Assembly (NCBI GenBank): GCA_002402545.1
Contig: DHGA01000088.1
Location: 1-29,003, forward strand
Origin: Syntrophaceae bacterium UBA4810
Lineage (GTDB): Bacteria; Desulfobacterota; Syntrophia; Syntrophales; Smithellaceae
Direction: 5' to 3'
Length of the DNA stretch: 29,003 bases
Part shown: one piece after another, positions 14,653 through 22,384 of the stretch
How positions within the stretch are numbered: position 1 is the stretch's first letter
How the letters are laid out: every line of letters starts with the position of its first letter
Notes under the pieces: generated by a model
What the model was told of the DNA's origin: nothing
Seen by the model: only the letters and a program-made list of their open reading frames with translations
Database searches by the model: none
Translations under genes and position numbers: made by a program

Positions 14653-15509
14653 AAACATCTTTGGAGTGCATCCCCTGTTTTGTTCGACAATCTTTGGATG
14701 TGGTAAAAATGATAACGGACAACGCTGCCGAACATGAACGTTTAATGCGTGATTGTTTAAAGTGGATAAGTGAAATCAATATTGGGCTGACGCCGCCGGC
14801 TGTGGCGCAGATTTTACACAGAAAAATGCGCGAAGTAACAGAAGTAAAGGATCCTTACAAGGCAGCCAAGGACGCCCATAATAATTTGGCCAGTGAGCTT
14901 GTTGCCCCGCTCAAGTCGCGTCTGCGATCTTCGAATGAACCCTTTTTTATGGCGCTGCGTTATGCCATCATGGGTAACGTGATCGATTTGGGGGCCAAAA
15001 ACGGTATCAGCCGTGAAGATATTTATGCGGAAATGAAAAACGCGGACAAGCAGCCACTTTTCGGTGATCTGAACGCTTTTAAAAATATGGCCGCTGAGGC
15101 GAAGAAAATACTTTACCTTGCTGATAATACCGGAGAGATATTCTTTGACCGACTTTTTATTGAGCAACTTCCGGCTTCGCGGGTTACACTCGCTGTTCGC
15201 GGCGCGCCGGTCATCAATGACGCGACGCGCGAAGATGCGGAATTAGCGGGTATTGGGGAAATCGCGGAAATTATCGACAATGGTTCCGATGCGCCAGGTA
15301 CTATACTGCAAGACTGCAGCCCGGAATTTCAGCGGCGTTTTGAAGATGCCGACATGATTATCTCCAAAGGCCAGGGTAATTATGAGACGTTAAGCGATGT
15401 TGAGAAAAACATTTTTTTTATTTTGAAGATAAAATGCCCGATAATTAGTGCTCACGCGGGATTGCCAGTAGGAACATATGTGGCAAGCAGACTGAAGCCA
15501 AATAAGTAA
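14649..15509 (+). CDS. DUF89 (ARMT1-like) metal-dependent phosphatase family protein
   Basis: This is a 286-residue protein. The N-terminus MKTSLECIPCFVRQ has the CxxC (Cys7, Cys10) of the bacterial/archaeal DUF89 subfamily. The C-terminal domain has ILYLADNTGEIFFD with the metal-binding Asp-Asn, RGAPVINDATREDA, and MIISKGQGNYETL, the conserved active-site blocks. Family members are metal-dependent phosphatases proposed to remove damaged sugar phosphates. The substrate here is unknown. It overlaps the TrmO-like gene by 4 bases. Confidence 0.85.
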   Translation: MKTSLECIPCFVRQSLDVVKMITDNAAEHERLMRDCLKWISEINIGLTPPAVAQILHRKMREVTEVKDPYKAAKDAHNNLASELVAPLKSRLRSSNEPFFMALRYAIMGNVIDLGAKNGISREDIYAEMKNADKQPLFGDLNAFKNMAAEAKKILYLADNTGEIFFDRLFIEQLPASRVTLAVRGAPVINDATREDAELAGIGEIAEIIDNGSDAPGTILQDCSPEFQRRFEDADMIISKGQGNYETLSDVEKNIFFILKIKCPIISAHAGLPVGTYVASRLKPNK

Positions 15510-15543
15510 ATTTTTATACAAGGAAAGGAGCAGGTACACGAAA

Positions 15544-16155
15544 ATGAAACCTGGAATTATTGCCAGTGAACTAAGAAATCACGCGCCCTTTACCACTTTT
15601 GGAACAGTGACGGGAATTGTGATTATGGCTGTTTTCGTGCATTTTCAGATACCCAAGGATATTTCCGCCACTTTATTTTGGCTGACGCACCCGCTGCATG
15701 TTTTTTTGAGCGCATTGGTCACGACTGCCATGTACAGAATTCATGGAAAAGGCGGTGCTATACGCACAATCATTATCGGCTATTTGGGCGCGGTGGGAAT
15801 AGCAACGCTCAGCGATTCTTTGATTCCATATGTCGGGGAATGGATGCTTGATTTGCCTAATCGGGGTATTCACTTAGGTTTTATCGAAAAGTGGTGGCTT
15901 GTAAACACGCTGGCTTTGGCGGGGATTGCCGTGGGATATTTCTTGCCGCGAACCAAAATCACGCATGCTGGTCATGTTCTCTTGAGTACTTGGGCGTCTT
16001 TATTTCATATGCTTATGGCTTTGGGAACGCAAATTGACGTGGCCACGTGGATTTTGGCCGCGCTGTTTTTATTTTTGGCCGTGTGGGTACCGTGCTGTAC
16101 CAGTGACATTGTTTTTCCGCTCCTATGGATAAAAGATAAGGAAGATGAGACATGA
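15544..16155 (+). CDS. Uncharacterised six-helix membrane protein
   Basis: This is a 203-residue protein with about six predicted membrane helices (roughly 17-37, 41-62, 71-95, 114-133, 142-160 and 165-190). I do not recognise the family. Features that may matter are HPLHVFLSALVTTAMY in helix 2, SDSLIPYVGEWM after helix 3, and a VPCCTSDIVFP segment near the C-terminus with two adjacent cysteines. Its stop overlaps the start of the ferredoxin-MinD ATPase (ATGA), so the two are probably translated together. It might be a membrane anchor or metal/ion transporter for the complex. Confidence 0.7.
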   Translation: MKPGIIASELRNHAPFTTFGTVTGIVIMAVFVHFQIPKDISATLFWLTHPLHVFLSALVTTAMYRIHGKGGAIRTIIIGYLGAVGIATLSDSLIPYVGEWMLDLPNRGIHLGFIEKWWLVNTLALAGIAVGYFLPRTKITHAGHVLLSTWASLFHMLMALGTQIDVATWILAALFLFLAVWVPCCTSDIVFPLLWIKDKEDET

Positions 16156-17000
16156 AAATTTCTGTAGCTTCCGGGAAAGGTGGTACAGGCAAGACAACGG
16201 TCAGCGTCAATCTGGCGCGCCTTTTTAATGCCCCTGTTGTACTGGCTGACTGCGATGTGGAGGAACCGAACGCCCATTTGTTCTTGAAAACGGCCACTTT
16301 GAGCGAGGAAGTAGTTTCCGTTTTAGTCCCGTGGGTGGATGAGAAATTATGTGATTCCTGCGGTGAATGCTCGAAAATTTGTGAATTTTCAGCAATCGTT
16401 ACTTTCGGAGCGACGCCACTAGTTTTTCCGGAAATGTGTCATGCCTGCGGCGGATGCGCCAAAGTTTGTCCCACCGGAGCAATTGTCGAGCAGGAACGTC
16501 GCATTGGTGTTGTCGAAACATCACACGATGAGAATATTACGCTCATTACAGGAAAGCTTGATGTTGGCGTGGCGATGGCCCCGCCTTTAATCCGTGCGGT
16601 TAAAAATCGTTTGTCACAGAATAAAGCGGCAATTCTTGACGCGCCGCCCGGAACTTCATGCCCGGTTATTGCCGCTATTCGCGATTCGGATGTTGTTTTA
16701 CTGGTAACGGAACCTACTCCTTTCGGCTTGCATGATCTTACGCTTGCGGTGGATATGGTAAGAGAGCTTGAGCTTCCCTTTGGTGTCATTGTTAATCGTA
16801 TGGGCAGCGGGGATAAACGTGTGCATGATTTTTGCCGGGAAAAAAACATCCCCATTTTTTTGGAAATTCCCGACGACCGCAAAATCGCCGAGGCTTATTC
16901 CCGAGGAATCCTTATGGTGGACGCATTGCCTGAATACAGGAAGCTTTTTGAGCAACTTGCGGTAAAAATAGCTGATTTTCAAAACAAGGGGAGTGTATAA
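16152..17000 (+). CDS. MinD-superfamily ATPase with inserted 2x[4Fe-4S] ferredoxin domain (copy 1)
   Basis: This is a 282-residue protein. The deviant Walker A is SGKGGTGKTTVSVN (about 7-20), and LADCDVEEPNAH is switch I. A ferredoxin domain is inserted at about 60-110 with Cys67/70/73/77 and Cys96/99/102/106, two classical CxxCxxCxxxC sites. The ATPase resumes with AILDAPPGTSCPVIAAI and LLVTEPTPFGLHDL. Two such ATPases belong to the ORP complex in D. vulgaris. It probably couples ATP hydrolysis to cluster handling or electron transfer. It is coupled to the preceding membrane protein gene. Confidence 0.93.
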   Translation: MKISVASGKGGTGKTTVSVNLARLFNAPVVLADCDVEEPNAHLFLKTATLSEEVVSVLVPWVDEKLCDSCGECSKICEFSAIVTFGATPLVFPEMCHACGGCAKVCPTGAIVEQERRIGVVETSHDENITLITGKLDVGVAMAPPLIRAVKNRLSQNKAAILDAPPGTSCPVIAAIRDSDVVLLVTEPTPFGLHDLTLAVDMVRELELPFGVIVNRMGSGDKRVHDFCREKNIPIFLEIPDDRKIAEAYSRGILMVDALPEYRKLFEQLAVKIADFQNKGSV

Positions 17001-17002
17001 AA

Positions 17003-17188
17003 ATGCCTTTTTACGAGTATCAATGTGAAAAGTGCGGTAAGAAATTTGAAAAGCTTATTTCAATTTCAGAGGGTGATAAAAAGCAAACCTGCCCCAATTG
17101 CGGCGGGAAAAATACAAAGAAAATACTTTCTGTATTTGCCTCCAAGTCTTCTCCATCCGCCGGAAGTTCCGGCGGTGGTTTTACGTGA
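17003..17188 (+). CDS. FmdB-family zinc-ribbon protein 1 (possible TGA read-through)
   Basis: This is a 61-residue protein, MPFYEYQCEKCGKKFEKLIS, with CxxC pairs at Cys8/11 and Cys30/33. It ends in a Ser/Gly-rich tail typical of FmdB regulatory-like zinc ribbons. The ATG follows 2 bases after the ATPase stop. The stop is TGA (17186-17188). The frame continues GTSGC before a second TGA at 17204-17206, and a GGTC-loop hairpin follows. Read-through as selenocysteine would give a U-x4-C tail. This is possible but unproven. The default call is a normal stop. Confidence 0.8.
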   Translation: MPFYEYQCEKCGKKFEKLISISEGDKKQTCPNCGGKNTKKILSVFASKSSPSAGSSGGGFT

Positions 17189-17203
17189 GGCACAAGCGGT
17201 TGC

Positions 17204-17221
17204 TGACCGCGGTCGCGGCCA
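17204..17221 (+). promoter_or_regulatory. Candidate SECIS-like hairpin behind the FmdB1 TGA
   Basis: CCGC (17207-17210), GGTC loop (17211-17214) and GCGG (17215-17218) form a 4-bp stem. It extends past one A-C mismatch by G-C and T-A pairs. The loop is the same as in the peroxiredoxin SECIS at 26505-26508. It starts 22 bases after the TGA, within the range described for bacterial SECIS elements. The short stem keeps this tentative. Confidence 0.3.
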
Positions 17222-17283
17222 ATCGAAAAATGAATGTTGGAGAAATATAAAACAAATTTATAAGCCCCAAGGGAGTGCAAATT

Positions 17284-17541
17284 ATGCCGACCTATGAATA
17301 TGTATGCACAAAATGTGGCAAGCATTTTGAAATACAGCAGAAAATGAAAGACGAACCACTCAAAGTTTGTCCGGAATGCGGAGCGCAAGTGCAAAGGCAG
17401 ATAAGCGGCGGCAGCGGGTTTATTTTTAAAACATCGGGCGCCACGCGGCGTGATTCGAATAAAAGTTGCACGTTTGAAGAAACAGGAAAAACCTGCTGCG
17501 GCGCTAATAAGCGCTGTACAGACGCGCCCTGCGGAGATTAA
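17284..17541 (+). CDS. FmdB-family zinc-ribbon protein 2 with Cys-rich tail
   Basis: This is an 85-residue protein from the ATG at 17284 with GGGAG upstream. A GTG at 17275 is less likely. MPTYEYVCTKCGKHFEI and VCPECGA give CxxC pairs (Cys8/11, Cys29/32). A Gly/Phe stretch and a Cys-rich tail follow (SCTFEETGKTCCGANKRC, then APC). It is a paralogue of the gene just upstream. FmdB was named from formamidase operons, but its function is unclear; metal binding is the safe inference. Confidence 0.83.
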   Translation: MPTYEYVCTKCGKHFEIQQKMKDEPLKVCPECGAQVQRQISGGSGFIFKTSGATRRDSNKSCTFEETGKTCCGANKRCTDAPCGD

Positions 17542-17545
17542 AAAT

Positions 17546-18493
17546 ATGGGTACAAAAAAATTTAAACATATTTATGGCCCGGTGGCGTCCCGACGTTTGG
17601 GGCGTTCCCTGGGCATCGATTTGATTCCGCATAAAACATGCAGTTATGACTGCATCTATTGTCAGTTGGGCAGAACCACACATAAAACCGTTGAAAGGCG
17701 CGAATACGTACCGACGAATGATGTTTTGGAAGAACTACGCGAAAAACTGTCAGCAGGCGTGTCCTGCGATTACATCAGTCTTGCCGGTTGCGGGGAGCCG
17801 ACTTTGCATTCATCTATTGGCAAGATTATCGAAAACATAAAAGAAATGACTAAAATTCCTGTCGTAGTTTTGACTAATGGCTCTTTGCTTTATCTTCCCG
17901 AAGTTCGCGATAGCCTGATGAAAGCGGATCTCGTGATTCCTTCACTGGATGCGGGGGACGAGGACATGTTTCAATATGTCAATCGCCCGCACAAGGATAT
18001 TTCTTTTGATTTGATGGTCAATGGCCTGATTGATTTTTCCCGGCAATTTTCCGGCCAGGTATGGTTGGAAATTCTTTTAATTTCCGGTGTTACCGGCATG
18101 GCCGCGGAGGCGAAAAAAATTGCCGTATGGGCAAAAAAAATCAGCGCGGAGAAGATTCAGCTAAATACGGTAGACCGACCGGCGGTGGAAGATTTTGCCT
18201 GCGCCGTGGAAAGAAAACAAATGGAAAAACTTGCCGAATTATTTTCGAAAACGGTAGAAATTATCGGTGGAGCGCAAAGCGCTAATATTTCTGAAGAAAC
18301 GTATCGGGATACGGCAGACGCGGATGTATTAAGTCTGCTAACCAGAAGACCAAGCACGCTTTCCGGTATTTGCGCCGGATTGGGACTACACCCGCATGAC
18401 GCGGCCAAAAGGCTTCAGCGTCTTCTTGAAGAAAAAGCAATCACGACAATACGTGCCGACCATGATTTGTTTTATAAGCCGGTCGGCAAATAA
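17546..18493 (+). CDS. COG0731-type radical SAM enzyme with C-terminal winged-helix region
   Basis: This is a 315-residue protein from the ATG at 17546. The [4Fe-4S]/SAM motif is Cys32, Cys36, Cys39 in TCSYDCIYCQLG. HIYGPVASRRLGRSLGIDL at the N-terminus and SLAGCGEPTLH follow the COG0731 pattern. The last 75 residues look like a winged helix (SLLTRRPSTLSGICAGLGL and AAKRLQRLLEEKAITTI). COG0731 includes the wybutosine-pathway TYW1 group, but bacterial members have no fixed role. Its site between FmdB and MinD genes suggests a part in cluster maturation or protein/RNA modification. Confidence 0.88.
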   Translation: MGTKKFKHIYGPVASRRLGRSLGIDLIPHKTCSYDCIYCQLGRTTHKTVERREYVPTNDVLEELREKLSAGVSCDYISLAGCGEPTLHSSIGKIIENIKEMTKIPVVVLTNGSLLYLPEVRDSLMKADLVIPSLDAGDEDMFQYVNRPHKDISFDLMVNGLIDFSRQFSGQVWLEILLISGVTGMAAEAKKIAVWAKKISAEKIQLNTVDRPAVEDFACAVERKQMEKLAELFSKTVEIIGGAQSANISEETYRDTADADVLSLLTRRPSTLSGICAGLGLHPHDAAKRLQRLLEEKAITTIRADHDLFYKPVGK

Positions 18494-18514
18494 ACGGAAA
18501 ACCCTGATGAGAAA

Positions 18515-19126
18515 ATGATGGAAAAAGAAATAATCGAAAACCATAACCGCTTTTTAGAACGCGTAGCTTTGTACAAGGAATATGGATATGATATTGAAAA
18601 AGAAAGGTTTTTCATCATCGAAAAGGCTCGTCCTGTATCCGGAGCAATTCTGGAAGCTGGCACCGGGAAAGGATATTTTACATTGGCACTGGCGCGGGAA
18701 GGTTTTACTTTTACCTCTTTTGATATTTCTGACGAGGAACAAAAATATGCCCGGCTCAACCTGACGTATCATGGCTTGGAGGATCGGGTGCATTTCGACA
18801 TAGCTGATGCGGAATGTTTGCCTTATAACGACGATTCTTTTAACGTTATCTTTGCGGTCAATATGATTCATCACCTTTCTTCCGTGCGAAAGGTTTTTGA
18901 TGAATTTATTAGAATTTTATCTCCACAAGGGAAGATAATACTGTGCGATTTCAACGACAGAGGATTTGCTTTGCTCGATGAAATTCACGCGCTTGACGGC
19001 AGGAAGCATGAGTCAGCCGGCACAATAGATGAAGCCAGAACAAAATTGACCGAGCGCGGGTTTATGATGAAAGAATACAGCAGCGAAATGCAGTATGTCA
19101 TTGTGGCTTCCAGCGCATCGGCATAA
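18515..19126 (+). CDS. Class I SAM-dependent methyltransferase 1
   Basis: This is a 203-residue protein. Motif I is AILEAGTGKGYFTLALAREG (about 44-63). The acidic end of strand 2 is FDISDEEQKYA, and DIADAECLPYNDDSFNVIFAVNMIHHL is the Methyltransf_11-type motif (split at the start). The substrate is unknown. Two ATGs lie in tandem (18515, 18518) and the ribosome site is weak. It sits 21 bases after the radical SAM gene. Confidence 0.82.
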   Translation: MMEKEIIENHNRFLERVALYKEYGYDIEKERFFIIEKARPVSGAILEAGTGKGYFTLALAREGFTFTSFDISDEEQKYARLNLTYHGLEDRVHFDIADAECLPYNDDSFNVIFAVNMIHHLSSVRKVFDEFIRILSPQGKIILCDFNDRGFALLDEIHALDGRKHESAGTIDEARTKLTERGFMMKEYSSEMQYVIVASSASA

Positions 19127-19194
19127 TGCAACCAAACACTTCGCCAGGCTTATGCGCAATGTAAATATCTGCTAAATTGATTGGAAACAGCAGT

Positions 19195-19806
19195 ATGGAT
19201 ACAAGTGAAGACGTGAAAAAATACATAGAAACATGCCAGGAAACATTCTGGCAGAATATTTTCCGTTTCGAGGCCGAATACCTTGTTTCGAGTCTGGAGA
19301 ATTGTCACAATGTTTTAAGCGTGGGATGTGGTCCGGCAATTATTGAAGGAAAATTGAGCGAGTACGGTTTTAATGTGACCGGTCTGGATGTTTCCGCTGA
19401 AGCGCTAAAATGCGCGCCGGACAGTGTCAGAAAATTCGCGGGGCGTGCTGAGGAAATGCCTTTTGCGGAATCTTCTTTTGATGCTGTTATTTATGTTGCC
19501 TCGCTGCAATTCATCGAGGATTACCGAAAGGCGCTGCAACAATCGTTTAAAGTTTTAAGGCCTGAAAGCAGGATTATAGTTATGCTGCTTAATCCCCAGT
19601 CTGATTTCTTTAAGCAAAGACGCTTGGAGCCTGATTCGTACGTAAATCTTATCAGGCATACTGACTTGCGTGAGATAGAAGATGCCGCAGGAAAGTTTTT
19701 TGATATAAAAACGGAGTATATTTTAGGGGTTAGAGACGAAAAGATATTCGTGAGCAAATCCCCGGATGAAGCGGCTCTATACGTTATTTTTGGGGGAAAA
19801 AGATAG
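19195..19806 (+). CDS. Class I SAM-dependent methyltransferase 2
   Basis: This is a 203-residue protein from the ATG at 19195. A TTG at 19177 would add 6 residues. Motif I is VLSVGCGPAIIEGKL, followed by VTGLDVSAEALKCA and AGRAEEMPFAESSFDAVIYV. It has only general Methyltransf_11 similarity to the preceding gene and is not a close duplicate. The substrate is unknown. It is separated from the first methyltransferase by about 68 bases with no recognised signal. Confidence 0.8.
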   Translation: MDTSEDVKKYIETCQETFWQNIFRFEAEYLVSSLENCHNVLSVGCGPAIIEGKLSEYGFNVTGLDVSAEALKCAPDSVRKFAGRAEEMPFAESSFDAVIYVASLQFIEDYRKALQQSFKVLRPESRIIVMLLNPQSDFFKQRRLEPDSYVNLIRHTDLREIEDAAGKFFDIKTEYILGVRDEKIFVSKSPDEAALYVIFGGKR

Positions 19807-19812
19807 TAATAA

Positions 19813-20151
19813 ATGAATAGAAATCGTGAACTGGACAGCGCAAGGCGTTTGTTAGGAATAACTAAAAAAGGCACGGCAGAAGATGCCAAAAAAAAATATC
19901 GGGAATTGGCCAAAATATGGCATCCCGATGTTAATAAAAACCAAGAAGCGCATGATAAAATGCAGGCGATTAACAAAGCTTATGCGCTGTTGATGAAAGA
20001 AGAGTTCGGAATTCTTGATTGGTGGGAAGACTATAACCGATGGTGGTGGCGGCAGTACGGAAACGATCCGATATGGGGTAATTATTATCCTGCAGAGACT
20101 CTTGCGGAAAAAAATAAAAAGAAAAAAATAACTGAGAAAAAGGACATTTAA
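19813..20151 (+). CDS. Small J-domain (DnaJ-like) protein
   Basis: This is a 112-residue protein. The J domain covers about residues 7-65, with RRLLGITKKGTAEDAKKKYR, the HPD motif at 37-39 and INKAYALLM. The rest is Trp-rich (DWWEDYNRWWWRQYGND) and ends in a Lys-rich tail. No zinc-finger or substrate domain follows, so it is a specialised J protein that would recruit an Hsp70. In Fe-S assembly, a J protein (HscB) delivers the scaffold to Hsp70. An IscU-like scaffold two genes downstream makes a similar role plausible here. Confidence 0.88.
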   Translation: MNRNRELDSARRLLGITKKGTAEDAKKKYRELAKIWHPDVNKNQEAHDKMQAINKAYALLMKEEFGILDWWEDYNRWWWRQYGNDPIWGNYYPAETLAEKNKKKKITEKKDI

Positions 20152-20173
20152 CGGCAAAGAAAAAGAGGGTTTG

Positions 20174-21061
20174 ATGAACGAACTTGTTATTATCAGCGGG
20201 AAGGGCGGAACAGGTAAGACCAGCGTCACGGCTTCATTCGCCGCGCTGGCCAAGCGGCCGGTTATTTGCGACTGCGATGTGGACGCGGCTGATTTGCATT
20301 TGGTGCTGGCGCCAAAAATTATCGAAGAACATGAATTTTTAAGCGGTCATGAAGCGGTAATTCGTCAGGATGACTGTATCGGCTGCAGTATTTGTCAGGA
20401 TGTATGCCGCTTTGACGCGGTAAAGACTAAGCAAGCCGGCAATGGAAAAATTCTTTTTTCCATCGATCCCGTTTCCTGTGAGGGGTGCGGTGTGTGTGTG
20501 TATTTCTGCCCGGAAAAAGCAATTGATTTTCCCGAGCGGATGTGCGGAAAGTGGTTTGTTTCTGAGACGCGCTGCGGCCCGATGGTGCACGCGCGTTTAG
20601 GGGTGGCCGCGGAAAATTCCGGCAAGCTTGTGTCCACTGTGCGCCGTGAAGCCCGTCAGTTGGCCGAAGAACGTAATCATAACCTGGTAATTGTGGATGG
20701 TCCGCCCGGTATCGGCTGTCCGGTAATCGCTTCGCTCACCGGCGTGTCGCAGGTTTTGGTGGTTACGGAACCGACGGTTTCGGGAGAACACGATCTGGAA
20801 AGAGTACTTTCTCTTACCCGGCATTTCCAAATTCCCGCGGCTGTTTGTGTCAATAAGTGGAATATCAATCCGGAGATGACCGAACAAATTGAAGTAAAAG
20901 CTTCCGCTTCGGGAGCAACAATAGCCGGGCGAATCAGATACGACAGTGCCGTAACCCGCGCGCAGATTAAGCAAAAAGCGGTTGTGGAAATAGAAGCGGC
21001 ATGCGCTGAGGATATTATACAAATCTGGAAAAATCTTAATTTGCAGGAGGAAGTAAATTAG
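20174..21061 (+). CDS. MinD-superfamily ATPase with inserted 2x[4Fe-4S] ferredoxin domain (copy 2)
   Basis: This is a 295-residue protein from the ATG at 20174 (TTG at 20171 is possible). The P-loop is SGKGGTGKTSVTASF and switch I is CDCDVDAADLH. The inserted ferredoxin has Cys68/71/74/78 and Cys102/105/108/112. VDGPPGIGCPVIASL and VVTEPTVSGEHDLERVL complete the ATPase. It is a paralogue of the ATPase at 16152 and probably forms a heterodimer with it, as DVU2103/DVU2104 pair in D. vulgaris. The stop is followed by the IscU-like gene after 1 base. Confidence 0.93.
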   Translation: MNELVIISGKGGTGKTSVTASFAALAKRPVICDCDVDAADLHLVLAPKIIEEHEFLSGHEAVIRQDDCIGCSICQDVCRFDAVKTKQAGNGKILFSIDPVSCEGCGVCVYFCPEKAIDFPERMCGKWFVSETRCGPMVHARLGVAAENSGKLVSTVRREARQLAEERNHNLVIVDGPPGIGCPVIASLTGVSQVLVVTEPTVSGEHDLERVLSLTRHFQIPAAVCVNKWNINPEMTEQIEVKASASGATIAGRIRYDSAVTRAQIKQKAVVEIEAACAEDIIQIWKNLNLQEEVN

Positions 21062-21062
21062 T

Positions 21063-21464
21063 ATGGAAGTGATTAGTCTGGATGAGCTTTATTTAACCGC
21101 AATGGAACATGTAGACGACCCGCGCAATATGGGGCCTCTTCAAGAATTCAACGGGCACGCAAAAATTACCGGCCCCTGCGGCGATACTATGGAGTTCTGG
21201 ATTCAGGTGCAGGAAGGCTCAATTAAAAAAGCTTCATTTATCACTGATGGTTGCGGCCCGTCTATCGCCAGCGGTTCAATAACAACTTGTTTGGCGCAAG
21301 ATAAGAAAGTTGATGAGGCAAAATCCATCAGCCAAAAAGACGTTTTAGAGGCGCTGGAAGGATTGCCCGAGGAATCTCAGCACTGCGCTCTTTTGGCGGC
21401 AAATACTCTGAAGGCTGCCTGTGATGATTATCTGAAAAAGCAAAAAAATCAGGAAAGGATTTAG
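21063..21464 (+). CDS. IscU/NifU-N-like Fe-S scaffold protein
   Basis: This is a 133-residue protein. The fold markers are NGHAKITGPCGDTMEFW (Cys39, Asp41), FITDGCGPSIASGSITTCLA (Cys64, Cys76) and HCALLAANTLKAA (Cys108). These correspond to the three cluster-binding cysteines and Asp of IscU/NifU. The lack of a C-terminal Nfu or [2Fe-2S] domain marks it as a stand-alone scaffold. It lies between the MinD copy 2 and Mrp genes with gaps of 1 and 8 bases. It probably builds or carries clusters for these ATPases. Confidence 0.9.
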   Translation: MEVISLDELYLTAMEHVDDPRNMGPLQEFNGHAKITGPCGDTMEFWIQVQEGSIKKASFITDGCGPSIASGSITTCLAQDKKVDEAKSISQKDVLEALEGLPEESQHCALLAANTLKAACDDYLKKQKNQERI

Positions 21465-21472
21465 ACGGAGAA

Positions 21473-22366
21473 ATGGAAGAGAAAAAAACATGCGATTCAT
21501 GCGGAGATAACAGTTGCTCAGCAAAAAAGCAGACCAAAGATGAAAGTCCGGAAGAATACGCAGATCGCCGCAAGCTGCAGGCAACGCTGTGCCGTATCAA
21601 GCATAAAATTATTGTTCTTTCCGGAAAGGGAGGAGTGGGCAAAAGCACTGTTGCTGTTAATCTGGCGACGGCACTGGCACTTAATGGTCTGAGTGTTGGT
21701 TTGCTTGACGTTGATATTCATGGACCCAGCGTTCCTACAATGCTGGGTTTGGAAAATGAACATCTGCAAGGCAATCCAGGCGGTCTTTTGCCTGTAGAAT
21801 TTGGCGGTTTGAAAGTAATGTCGCTGGGGTTCCTTTTGCAGAACCCGGATGACGCGGTTATCTGGCGCGGGCCGATGAAAATGAGCGTTATTAAACAGTT
21901 TTTAACGGATGTGCAATGGGGTGATCTGGATTATCTAGTTGTTGATGTACCGCCCGGCACGGGTGACGAGCCTCTGTCAATTTGCCAGCTGATTCAGCCG
22001 CTCGACGGCGCGGTGATTGTCACCACGCCCCAGAAAGTGGCGGCTGTTGATGTGCGCAAATCCATCAGTTTTTGCCGCAGGCTTGATGTGCCGGTGTTGG
22101 GCGTTGTGGAAAATATGAGTGGCTTTGTTTGCCCAAAATGCGGTGAGGTAACACAGATTCTGCCCGAAGGCGGCGGCCGGAAAATAGCGTCTGACATGAA
22201 CGTGCCTTTTTTAGGAGCTATTCCCATGGACCCGGCTGTTTCACGTTCCGGCGATTCCGGAAAGGTTTTTATTTACCATGAATCTAAAACTCCCACGGCA
22301 ATAATTATGCAGAAGATAATTGATCAGATAATTGATTCAGATAAAACAAAAAAAATAAATTCATAA
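21473..22366 (+). CDS. Mrp/NBP35-type Fe-S cluster carrier ATPase
   Basis: This is a 297-residue protein. The N-terminus (MEEKKTCDSCGDNSCSAKK) has a short Cys cluster. The deviant Walker A is SGKGGVGKSTVAVN (about 50-63), LDVDIHGPSVPTMLGL follows, and VVDVPPGTGDE is the switch region. The FVCPKCGE CxxC near residue 220 is the bridging-cluster site of ApbC/Mrp. It lacks the N-terminal DUF59 domain found in many Mrp proteins. DVU2109 is an Mrp in the D. vulgaris ORP complex, so its presence here fits. Confidence 0.93.
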   Translation: MEEKKTCDSCGDNSCSAKKQTKDESPEEYADRRKLQATLCRIKHKIIVLSGKGGVGKSTVAVNLATALALNGLSVGLLDVDIHGPSVPTMLGLENEHLQGNPGGLLPVEFGGLKVMSLGFLLQNPDDAVIWRGPMKMSVIKQFLTDVQWGDLDYLVVDVPPGTGDEPLSICQLIQPLDGAVIVTTPQKVAAVDVRKSISFCRRLDVPVLGVVENMSGFVCPKCGEVTQILPEGGGRKIASDMNVPFLGAIPMDPAVSRSGDSGKVFIYHESKTPTAIIMQKIIDQIIDSDKTKKINS

Positions 22367-22384
22367 AATCAGGAGGAAAATAAT

